Source: Gammaproteobacteria bacterium (lineage in GTDB: Bacteria; Pseudomonadota; Gammaproteobacteria; DSM-16500). Taken from it: a stretch of DNA of 12,910 nt. The translations under genes and the position numbers were made by a program. The DNA is taken from contig JAJONP010000047.1 of NCBI GenBank assembly GCA_021323555.1, forward strand, positions 1 to 12,910, in the 5' to 3' direction. Under the pieces are notes generated by a model that saw nothing but the letters and a program-made list of their open reading frames with translations, did no database searches and had not been told where the DNA came from. This document shows, one piece after another, positions 6,218 through 12,910 of this stretch (position 1 is its first letter; each line of letters begins with the position of its first letter).

Positions 6218-8119
6218 ATGCCAATTGTACCACCTTTAGAACAAAAATCTTTTGTTATCCAACATCGCGGCATCCAACTTGAGTTGCCTACCCAAACAGG
6301 TGCGCCTAGAGACATTTTGGCTTCAAATCGAGATAGCATCTTCCTTAATCCGTTTTATCAATGGAATCAACAACGTTATAAAATGAGTAAAAAAGATTAT
6401 TGGTTTATCTTATATGATGTACTCGCTGGTCATTTTGCATTTGAACAAACGCGATCCCAAGGCATGGTAACCGTGACTGAGGCAGAAGTTTCGCACCTGG
6501 GCTTATTGGATTATATTTTCATCTTTCCTTTTATTTTCAAGACACTGTATTACCTCGCACCAAATAAAGCGTCACAAGGGCTAATCGGGCTATTTGCTGT
6601 ACCTTTATCCCTAGCGACACATGTGATTGCATCTGGGCTGTTAGCAGTGACATCGCCTCTTTTATATTATGGATACGATGCATATCAAAAATATCTAGCA
6701 TCAAGCCGACAGAACTTAACCGATATTGTGTGGAGCATGGAAATTATTCCTTTGCCAGGCGAAGGTAAAATAACGCTCACTGATCCGAGAGAAGAAGAAT
6801 ATCCTCGTATCAATGATAAATATCATCGAATAACTTATCAATTATTTAATCGCTATGAAAAGCCTTCCGTCGACTGGTACGAAGATAAAAGGAAAACACT
6901 GAGAAAAGTGATGGCGGAGAAGCGTAAAAAAGTCATTTCACAAGGAGATTCATTGCCTCGATGGATTTTGCTTCCTATCAAGAAACGCACGTGGCTTAGC
7001 ATGGGGTTTTCTCCATTATCTGATTATGAAGAAAATCCCGTGTGGGGGCTCTATCCCTATGTCTATGATTACGCCTACCAATGTGAAAGAGAGTGTGATT
7101 GTCCAGGTTGTAGTGGAAGTGCAGACATTTTTCCCGAGCATGGCCCTCTCGTGCGGTTTCATACATTTTCGCCCATTGCCTTATGGGTACCACATGAAGG
7201 ACAACCTCGAGAAATACTTGATGCTATGCAGCAATTAAACGCCTTTTGTTTTCAAGAAGTCGAACAAAAAAATGTAGGAAAAATGATAAAACGTATGGCA
7301 GGATCTTTACAAAGTTCTATTGATCTTATTATGCTACCTGCTTCTAAAGCTCAATCGCAAGGAGATCATTCCATGTCATCTACCCGATCAATGAACCAAG
7401 CAATGGAACAACAACCAGCCGCTCTACCAGCAGAGGCATTTGGCGCTTCTGCGGAGGCGCAGATATTACCTGAAGCATCTGGATTTGATCCAGGAATTAA
7501 AGAAAATTTATTTGATTATATACAAAGGACGCGACCTCTTTTTATGGGTATACCGTGGCCATGGCCTAATCAAATACTTCATCGAACTTGTCATCTCACA
7601 GGGTTATTATTATTGGATCCTATAAGTTGCGGTAATCAAGAAAAACCACATTCTTTTGAATATTCGCAGTTGGAAGAAAAGAAGAGAGAAAAAGAAAAAA
7701 CGCAGCCCGGAAAACCTTTTCACTGCCCTGATTGTGATAGCCAGAAGTTTTCTCGGAATGATGAACTACGTAATGAAATCCATCTCTCATTACGACAGGT
7801 AATAAGGCATTTAGAAGAACTCGGGTCGCAGGATCAGGTGCCACTTCGCCCACATGTTCAAGAGCGTTGGCCTACCTTAACCTCATCCATAAGAGAAGAG
7901 ATACGAGTAGAGCTGATTGGCATGATTCAGCAGTTTTTGCTCTATGGAAACGATAAAAATTTCTTGAAAGAAAGTTTTTCAAAACGTGCAGCAGCGCGAT
8001 TAAAATCTGCAATATGGCAAGTCAGAACAAACCAAAATCTAGAAAATTCTGTCGCCATATCTCAAGAGTCATTGGAAGATGTTTCTCAAGAATCAAAAGA
8101 CTATTGTTTATTGCTATAA
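6218..8119 (+). CDS. Unknown 633-aa membrane protein ending in a CaaX box; candidate effector
   Basis: I do not recognise a family. The ATG is supported by AAAGGA about 7-8 nt upstream. There is no signal peptide. A hydrophobic region at about 95-153 could form two or three membrane helices (GLLDYIFIFPFIFKTLYYLA, then GLIGLFAVPL to LLYYGY). A basic linker (222-240), a cysteine cluster at 289-298 (CERECDCPGC), a low-complexity Ser/Met/Ala segment (375-420) and a second CxxC at 503-506 (HCPDC) follow. The last ten residues include acidic and Ser/Gln residues and end DYCLLL. Cys630 is the fourth residue from the end, a textbook CaaX box whose final Leu favours host geranylgeranyltransferase I. 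It overlaps the next gene's possible start by 1 nt (TAATG). A secreted, host-lipidated effector is my inference. Confidence 0.8.
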   Translation: MPIVPPLEQKSFVIQHRGIQLELPTQTGAPRDILASNRDSIFLNPFYQWNQQRYKMSKKDYWFILYDVLAGHFAFEQTRSQGMVTVTEAEVSHLGLLDYIFIFPFIFKTLYYLAPNKASQGLIGLFAVPLSLATHVIASGLLAVTSPLLYYGYDAYQKYLASSRQNLTDIVWSMEIIPLPGEGKITLTDPREEEYPRINDKYHRITYQLFNRYEKPSVDWYEDKRKTLRKVMAEKRKKVISQGDSLPRWILLPIKKRTWLSMGFSPLSDYEENPVWGLYPYVYDYAYQCERECDCPGCSGSADIFPEHGPLVRFHTFSPIALWVPHEGQPREILDAMQQLNAFCFQEVEQKNVGKMIKRMAGSLQSSIDLIMLPASKAQSQGDHSMSSTRSMNQAMEQQPAALPAEAFGASAEAQILPEASGFDPGIKENLFDYIQRTRPLFMGIPWPWPNQILHRTCHLTGLLLLDPISCGNQEKPHSFEYSQLEEKKREKEKTQPGKPFHCPDCDSQKFSRNDELRNEIHLSLRQVIRHLEELGSQDQVPLRPHVQERWPTLTSSIREEIRVELIGMIQQFLLYGNDKNFLKESFSKRAAARLKSAIWQVRTNQNLENSVAISQESLEDVSQESKDYCLLL

Positions 8120-8136
8120 TGAAGGAATGTTTTTTT

Positions 8137-10320
8137 ATGTTAAACAGAATTTCTCTTGAAAATAAATTTAATAGCTTATTTAATACTGGCTATACGATCA
8201 CAGAAGACCGTTGGGTTTTAACGCAGTATATTGCAGGTGGATCTACTTCTACATCTTTAAGAGAAGAGAAGGGAAAAAAAAAATATCGCTGTTGCGAGCT
8301 GCTTCAAGATTTGGCATATAGCATTTATAATAAAACATCTGATTACGGGCATTCTGCCTTGTTTATTGAAACTTATCAGCATGGGCAGCTGATATTATAT
8401 CGGTTTGACTATACCACTAAATACACCAGCGTTTATCCTAACGAAAAAGACAAACTTAAAGAATCCTATGCGTGGTTGCGGAGGATAGCTTGGGACGAGG
8501 CGGACGACTTGCAGAGTGACAGAAATCCAGAAAATTTTAGGGAGCATGTAGGTCATTTCCGAGAATCAGGCGAGAAAATAAATGTAAGCGATGAAAAAAT
8601 CGATGGTCGTACTAAAATGGCATACAAAATCGCTAACCTTTCTCGTAAAGAATATCATTCCTGGCGAGTCACTGCGAAAGGTTTAGGAAAATCTTTATTG
8701 AAACTTTTAAATGATGAACGTGCTGAGCAAGACAAAATCCCGCACCGTTCTAAGCATCTTTTTTCATTTTTGAGCAGAAATTGCGGATTTTTAATTAATG
8801 ATGTTCTCAATAAAGCGCTTCGCGAATGCAACTCAGAATCAGATAAAAGAACTGTCAAAACAGCGCAACTGGGTTATTTGAGAAAATTTCATATGGGCAA
8901 GTGGTACTATGCTCAGACAATTAGCCACCCTGAATTGATGATGTTATCTGCCCCGAGTCCACTTTTCTTTTCTGTTTTTGAAGAACTGGCACGTGCGAAA
9001 AATTTTCTTCTAGATTATCCTGATTTTGATAATAATAGCAGTAATCAGGTATCTATGACTTATCATGAAGCATGGAAACCTGTTTTAACAGCAGTGGTTT
9101 TTTATGGAATTAATCTGTTTGTATATGGAGTGGGAACTATACTAATAAACGGTTGCTCAAGACCTCGCCATTTAAGTGATGCTTTATCTAGTATTATCAC
9201 TGCAGCCAGCATGATAACAGCCTTAGCGCTTTATTACAGCTACATGATGGATGATGACGCAGACTGTTCGTGGAGTGATATGGATGGTGATGTTCTCTGT
9301 AGACCTTTACGTGTTTCAGGAAAAATTGACCAATTTTCCGTTGCTACTGCTCTTGGGTGGGCTTTAAAAGAAACCTGTATCCCTTTGCCCGCAGGCCTGC
9401 TAATGGCCGCGATGTTCTCGACATTAGTGCTATACTTAGTCACGATGAATTGCTGTCGTCCTGATGAGGAATCAGAGATCGCAGAAGGTTTTATGCAAGC
9501 CGATGAAGAAACAAGGATACGACGTGTTGCCGATATCTATGCCTCCGCGTTAGAAATCCCGCTATTAGGTGGGGTAGGTTGCGGTTCACTTGCGCGTGCC
9601 TTTAACATTTTTTTAAAGCTTGAAACAAATCCCTTCGTATTGACTATTGTTTCATATCCGAGTATATGGTTGAATTTTCTGAGTCAAAATTCAATTTTGA
9701 TTTATTATCCACTCGGTTGTTTGGTAGGTGCGCTTCTAGCAAAATGTTGCCATAGAGAACTTTCGGGCTCTTATATCGCTTTTCGAACCCTGCAAGCTGC
9801 CCTTTTTAATCTTGCTATCAATTGGCCAGCGACGACTGTGGTAAGTCAATTTAAACCGTTACATGTTGTTTACTCTGATGGCTCTTTTATTACAGCAGGG
9901 TTTGCTGTGAATTGTGCGCTCACGAATCATTCTTATTCTAAAGATGAGATCCTCTATTGTGATTCATTAAAAATGCTACTCACTTCTGCTGAGAAAGAAG
10001 ATGTAATTATAAAATCCATAATGTGCATGATAGGAATGATTGGATTTAAATGGTTATTTTCTTATATGCTACAAGATACAAAAATGAAAATACAACGAAC
10101 TCTTCCGTCTGCCTCTCCTACGCCTACATCGCCTTTGTTAAGCGATGATCCTGCTCGCCGTAATAGCAATAGCTACGGTGCTATGAGTTCTACTTCCCGT
10201 CCAGGAAATAATTCAAGGCGTAATAGTCTTTTTTCAAATTCAAGAACAAATGACGTGGCTCCAAAAGAAGAAAAAGCAGGCAAGAACGAATTGGAAAAAA
10301 TCTGCGTAAATTTCCAGTAG
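8137..10320 (+). CDS. Unknown 727-aa multi-pass membrane protein with a putative permuted papain-like N-terminal domain
   Basis: No family is recognised with certainty. GAAGGA (8121-8126) lies 10 nt before the ATG at 8137. An ATG at 8119 overlapping the previous stop, or one at 8014, is possible but has no ribosome site. The first 300 residues are soluble, with SDYGHSALFIE (His72), then a strand-like HGQLILYRFDYTT and SRNCGFLINDVL (Cys216). This His-first, Cys-later order with GHxAL and NC motifs resembles permuted NlpC/P60 or LRAT-like enzymes. Hydrophobic segments follow at about 314-337, 348-370, 416-438, 471-493, 499-535, 548-568 and 625-645. The tail (650-727) is disordered, with two RRNS motifs (about 674-677 and 694-697) and a charged end containing KEEKAGKNELEK. 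It probably shares an operon with the CaaX protein gene. Host-membrane action is inferred. Confidence 0.78.
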   Translation: MLNRISLENKFNSLFNTGYTITEDRWVLTQYIAGGSTSTSLREEKGKKKYRCCELLQDLAYSIYNKTSDYGHSALFIETYQHGQLILYRFDYTTKYTSVYPNEKDKLKESYAWLRRIAWDEADDLQSDRNPENFREHVGHFRESGEKINVSDEKIDGRTKMAYKIANLSRKEYHSWRVTAKGLGKSLLKLLNDERAEQDKIPHRSKHLFSFLSRNCGFLINDVLNKALRECNSESDKRTVKTAQLGYLRKFHMGKWYYAQTISHPELMMLSAPSPLFFSVFEELARAKNFLLDYPDFDNNSSNQVSMTYHEAWKPVLTAVVFYGINLFVYGVGTILINGCSRPRHLSDALSSIITAASMITALALYYSYMMDDDADCSWSDMDGDVLCRPLRVSGKIDQFSVATALGWALKETCIPLPAGLLMAAMFSTLVLYLVTMNCCRPDEESEIAEGFMQADEETRIRRVADIYASALEIPLLGGVGCGSLARAFNIFLKLETNPFVLTIVSYPSIWLNFLSQNSILIYYPLGCLVGALLAKCCHRELSGSYIAFRTLQAALFNLAINWPATTVVSQFKPLHVVYSDGSFITAGFAVNCALTNHSYSKDEILYCDSLKMLLTSAEKEDVIIKSIMCMIGMIGFKWLFSYMLQDTKMKIQRTLPSASPTPTSPLLSDDPARRNSNSYGAMSSTSRPGNNSRRNSLFSNSRTNDVAPKEEKAGKNELEKICVNFQ

Positions 10321-10347
10321 GCTGACTTACTAGCAATTTCTACCTGC

Positions 10348-10893
10348 TCACAATTCGGGACGATTAGGTTGTTCCTCCCGCATTCTCTGTTGGGCGATTG
10401 CTTTTTCTGCTATCAACAAATGTGTTGGCTTACCTTTTAATTTTTTCAATAGCGCATCGAGTAACTCTTGTTCACAAGGAGACAACGAATCATCGCTATT
10501 AAGCAAAATTTCACAGGGCAATGAGTCAAGATTTTCTCCTATGCCACGAGGAAATAACAATGGACTACCATTATTCGGCCTCCTACTCGGCAATTTCGGT
10601 GAGGCGGGCGGCGTTTGTTTTCTGGAATAAGAATGGCCTGCTTCTAAGATCCCCTCTGACTTTCTTTTACGGTGAGAGGGCACTCTAAGAACGTCTTCTT
10701 TTAAATTCGAATCCTGCCTTAAATCTGATATATCCTCCTGTTCTTCATTTCCAGTCATAGATTCAATCACACTTAAAGCGCTTTTAGAAGCTAACCACTG
10801 GTAGAACGATGTGTCTGAATTATTTGGTGAAGGTGTATTATGAGAGGCAATCATAGGTTCTATTGATTTCTTTTCTTCTTTTTTACCGTCCAT
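10348..10893 (-). CDS. Unknown small disordered protein (181 aa), possible effector
   Basis: No known domain is seen. The protein is polar and mostly disordered. It has a Lys/Glu-rich start, an acidic middle (about 48-67), a basic cluster HRKRK at about 74-78 that resembles a nuclear localisation signal, and a Pro/Ser-rich stretch KQTPPASPKLPSRRP at about 91-105. A single helical region follows at about 135-172 (CEQELLDALLKKLKGKPTHL and beyond), and the C-terminus is Glu/Arg/Pro-rich. The start at 10893 has AGGA about 8 nt upstream. The gene converges with the 727-aa gene, with only 27 bp between their stops. Such composition is common among Legionellales effectors, but that is circumstantial. 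The coding frame is supported by length and start signal only. Confidence 0.65.
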   Translation of the reverse strand: MDGKKEEKKSIEPMIASHNTPSPNNSDTSFYQWLASKSALSVIESMTGNEEQEDISDLRQDSNLKEDVLRVPSHRKRKSEGILEAGHSYSRKQTPPASPKLPSRRPNNGSPLLFPRGIGENLDSLPCEILLNSDDSLSPCEQELLDALLKKLKGKPTHLLIAEKAIAQQRMREEQPNRPEL

Positions 10894-11288
10894 AAAAATT
10901 TCCTAGCAAGTTGTATGTCAAGCCATTTTTTATGCGCACCTTATCACACTGGCTGTGCCAGACGGGTAAGGCAGCATTCAGATCATTACTTTATTCGTTT
11001 AGGCGTGTTATCTCAGGCAGAAGATTTTGTCATTTTTACATAAGCATAGTGGCGCCTAAGAGAACCAGAAGTGTACTCGTAAAATTTTTGAATGTCTACC
11101 TACTCACATCTCTTGTCACCTGATTTCAGACTACGAGACAAGCGTGCCATTTTGCCTACTTTGCAAGCTGCCACGGCATCCTTCTCTTACCTATAGGCAA
11201 ACCCTACATCTTTTAGCGAAAGTTCTTATATTTTTTTTGTGTGCATCGTCTTAACCTTGTTCCTAACATTTTTTGAGGAGATAAACAT
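10894..11288. other. Intergenic region between divergent genes; no confident gene
   Basis: About 395 bp upstream of both the 181-aa gene (minus) and the receiver gene (plus), so it should carry both promoters. Visible structure is limited to an 8-bp inverted repeat TTTGCCTA (11151-11158) / TAGGCAAA (11194-11201) and a 6-bp pair CTTGTC/GACAAG around 11111-11141. A 70-codon plus-strand frame at 10911-11123 has no ribosome site and an unconvincing composition. I do not see a clear -35/-10 pair. Confidence 0.45.
11274..11279 (+). promoter_or_regulatory. Ribosome binding site of the H-box/receiver gene
   Basis: GAGGAG lies 9 nt before the ATG at 11289, which supports that start for the 452-aa protein. 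Confidence 0.6.
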
Positions 11289-12647
11289 ATGTTAAGCACA
11301 GTAAAAATAGACATGCCAGTTCCATCCATCTTGAATGACCAGGGCATGAGCCATCAGGAAGAAGCTAGAATGAAAGATAAAAATGCTAGAAAAAATTTTT
11401 CGGAACAGGATGACCTGTCGCATGCCGTACGGACTCCCCTTCATGTCTTAGGAGGATATGTAGCAAGTTTGGAAAAGCTTTCACAAGGGTTCAACCCATT
11501 AAAAATGTCCGATCAGGATGTGCAGATCAATCTTTTTAGGCGTTCTACAAGACTAGGCCGTTATCTTTCAACCATCCAAGCGCAGGCTGAGTTACTGGTT
11601 GGCGGAAACTATGTTGAATTTTTTAGACAGAGATCGTCATCTGAAAAATCGGATAGCTCCGATGAATTATCTATTTCCGTATTCAGAGAGGCTCTTGCTT
11701 CTCTGACAACCCATATTAACCACTTAGAGGCTGCACAGGAAAGACTGAAAACCCTCGTCCTTCATTTTGAAAAGTTAAGCGCAGACGAATTTAAAAACCA
11801 ATTTGATGAAATCGCCATGGAAATTAAGACCATTAGCGTTCAGATAAAAAAAGAGATGGATAATTTAAACAGGACAATCTCATCTAATGTCAATGCTCCA
11901 CTTTCTGTGATGAAAAAAGAAAAAAATTTCAAGCCCCTGCGGGTCCTGATCGTTGACGATATCGCTGCGAACCAGAGGATACTCAGACGCATGCTTGGAA
12001 AGCAGCATTGTTGCGAATTTGCTAATAATGGAAAGGAAGCCGTTGAAAAATGTTCAGAAAATAATTTTGATATCATTTTCATGGATATCCAAATGCCCGT
12101 CATGGATGGCCTTGAAGCAACGCAAGAAATCCGCCAGCAGGAACTTACCGCAAATAAAAGAAGAACGCCTATTATTGCTTCGACTGCTATCGATTCAAGC
12201 GCCCTCGAAAAAGGCATCACCGTGGCAGCTGGAATGGATGGATACATTATGAAGCCATATGACGAGAAACGAGTACGTGAAATCATTCATCTCCACACGA
12301 CAGAGAAGGGTGAAAAAGTATGCCAAGAAAGCGAAAGCGAGAGGGACGAGAGGCCTTTTATGCCAATTTTTCCAAGGAGAAAAATTGTACGGAACGGCAT
12401 TTTCGCAAGAAGTGCTTCAGTGCCTGGAACAGCGAATTCACGCATGGTGTCGCCTGGTTCTGATCCTGGCCCTTCATGTTTTGATGTCAATGCTGAAAAA
12501 AATCCTGAACTGGCTTCTTCTGCTTCTCGATGGGGTGCATCACCTGACGGACACGGGCTTCTCGCCAAATTCCATTTGCTCCGCCATGAAAACAGTAATG
12601 ACCTTGTGCCGGCTTTCTTCGCAGGATCCGAGGTAACGCCAAGATGA
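11289..12647 (+). CDS. Histidine-kinase-type H-box region fused to a receiver domain, lacking an ATPase domain
   Basis: A 452-aa phosphorelay-type protein. Residues 41-62 (DDLSHAVRTPLHVLGGYV) match the HisKA H-box, with His45 and the RTPL turn. Residues 78-103 could form the second helix of the dimerisation hairpin. Residues 130-200 are helical or coiled coil. A full receiver domain follows at 217-333, with Asp223/Asp224, phospho-acceptor Asp266 (FMDIQMPVMDG), Thr299 (IIASTA) and Lys322 (MKPYD). There is no room for the HATPase catalytic domain normally between these parts, and no N-, G1- or G2-box is seen. The tail (340-452) is disordered and Ser/Pro-rich (RSASVPG). No membrane segment or sensor domain is present. 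It may relay phosphate from another kinase or act as a phosphate sink. The start is supported by GAGGAG. Confidence 0.85.
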   Translation: MLSTVKIDMPVPSILNDQGMSHQEEARMKDKNARKNFSEQDDLSHAVRTPLHVLGGYVASLEKLSQGFNPLKMSDQDVQINLFRRSTRLGRYLSTIQAQAELLVGGNYVEFFRQRSSSEKSDSSDELSISVFREALASLTTHINHLEAAQERLKTLVLHFEKLSADEFKNQFDEIAMEIKTISVQIKKEMDNLNRTISSNVNAPLSVMKKEKNFKPLRVLIVDDIAANQRILRRMLGKQHCCEFANNGKEAVEKCSENNFDIIFMDIQMPVMDGLEATQEIRQQELTANKRRTPIIASTAIDSSALEKGITVAAGMDGYIMKPYDEKRVREIIHLHTTEKGEKVCQESESERDERPFMPIFPRRKIVRNGIFARSASVPGTANSRMVSPGSDPGPSCFDVNAEKNPELASSASRWGASPDGHGLLAKFHLLRHENSNDLVPAFFAGSEVTPR

Positions 12648-12694
12648 TCGCAAATACGAAAGAGCTTCTTGTAGAATAAAGTTTTTTTATATTT

Positions 12695-12784
12695 TTAATG
12701 GGGTAACACATCTCCTGTGGGCCAGTCAGCCATCGGCACTTCGCCAGATGATTCTAAAACTAGATGTGAATCTCTCGGATCCAT
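12695..12784 (-). CDS. Possible 29-aa small open reading frame or coding remnant
   Basis: An ATG at 12784 opens 29 codons with protein-like composition (MDPRDSHLVLESSGEVPMAD, then WPTGDVLPH). The open frame extends 13 codons further upstream, to a stop near 12825. It has no ribosome binding site. It is in the same frame as the partial gene at the right edge, separated from it by three stops, so it could be the decayed 3' end of that gene or chance. No function can be given. Confidence 0.2.
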   Translation of the reverse strand: MDPRDSHLVLESSGEVPMADWPTGDVLPH

Positions 12785-12795
12785 ATTGAAAAGGC

Positions 12796-12823
12796 ATTGC
12801 CAGTACAGAGGTTTACTGGCAAT
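12796..12823 (-). terminator. Hairpin with perfect 10-bp stem; likely terminator of the right-edge minus-strand gene
   Basis: ATTGCCAGTA and TACTGGCAAT form a perfect 10-bp stem around an 8-nt loop. On the minus strand it lies 27 bp after the stop at 12851-12853 and is followed by GCCTTTTC, a short T-rich run, as expected for a weak intrinsic terminator. On the plus strand no T-run follows, so it is unlikely to serve the 452-aa gene. Confidence 0.5.
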
Positions 12824-12850
12824 TCAGGTTAAAAGATTAACTTATGATCG

Positions 12851-12910
12851 CTATCTTATTTTTAAAGGGCTTAACACGCCTATCTCCAGCTCATACTCTT
12901 CTTTTTTTTC
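12851..12910 (-). CDS. C-terminal end of a gene entering from the right edge (partial)
   Basis: The minus strand is open from the window edge for 19 codons to a TAG at 12851-12853. The peptide EKKEEYELEIGVLSPLKIR is protein-like, with a charged helix followed by a strand. The terminator-like hairpin just downstream supports a real gene end. It is too short to assign to a family; most of the gene lies beyond the window. Confidence 0.4.
   Translation of the reverse strand, partial: EKKEEYELEIGVLSPLKIR

Noticed and set aside
10914..10921. TTGACA on the minus strand just upstream of the 181-aa gene, a possible -35 box
   Set aside because: The matching -10 position falls on the T-rich bases overlapping the start codon, is a poor match, and would leave no leader for the ribosome site.
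10911..11123. 70-codon plus-strand frame upstream of the receiver gene
   Set aside because: No ribosome binding site, implausible composition, and it lies where the divergent promoters must be.
12259..12636. Overlapping 125-codon plus-strand frame with a very hydrophobic segment (ALHVLMSMLKKILNWLLLLL)
   Set aside because: It overlaps the tail of the H-box/receiver gene in another frame, has no ribosome site, and the in-frame tail has reasonable codon choice. A frameshift in the tail cannot be excluded by eye, but there is no positive sign of one.
1..12910. CRISPR arrays, tRNA or rRNA genes, toxin-antitoxin pairs
   Set aside because: No regularly spaced repeats, cloverleaf-like segments or recognisable toxin/antitoxin pairs were found on reading both strands.

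Overview
The window looks like AT-rich accessory DNA of a gammaproteobacterium, most plausibly an intracellular, Legionellales-type lineage (Legionella/Coxiella/Berkiella/Rickettsiella neighbourhood). This is inferred from a Fis homologue that matches the gammaproteobacterial form closely, a DUF1640/CCDC90-type coiled-coil membrane protein, and a run of large orphan proteins with features typical of secreted effectors: multi-pass membrane regions, disordered Ser/Pro-rich tails, Glu-rich C-termini and one eukaryotic-type CaaX box. The exact taxon cannot be fixed by eye.

Left part (about 238-5150) is a mobile-element wreck. An IS21-family element (238-4875, istA/istB on the minus strand, 51-bp terminal inverted repeats) has been split by a second, different IS21-family element (about 2013-4459, istA/istB on the plus strand). 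The inner copy is flanked by a 9-bp direct repeat, and removing it restores the outer istA in frame as a 420-codon gene. The outer element abuts the C-terminal 90 codons of a tyrosine recombinase on its right and an unrelated minus-strand coding remnant on its left, with no visible target duplication, so the locus was probably rearranged after or during that insertion.

Middle (5200-5845): two small host-type genes, a DUF1640 coiled-coil protein (plus) and fis (minus), pointing toward each other. A gap of about 370 bp follows that contains a 19-bp-stem hairpin and a TATAAT box.

Right part (6218-12647): two large, tightly spaced plus-strand genes (633 and about 727 aa) that look like one operon, a convergent minus-strand gene for a small disordered protein (181 aa), and a plus-strand gene joining a histidine-kinase-type H-box region directly to a receiver domain with no ATPase domain between them. 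The 633-aa protein ends in Cys-Leu-Leu-Leu, a canonical geranylgeranylation-type CaaX box. The 727-aa protein has a His...Asn-Cys arrangement resembling permuted papain-like (NlpC/P60, LRAT-like) enzymes, followed by a multi-pass membrane region and a phospho-motif-rich tail. I read this block as a candidate effector island; secretion and function are inference. At the right edge the end of another minus-strand gene enters, followed by a terminator-like hairpin.
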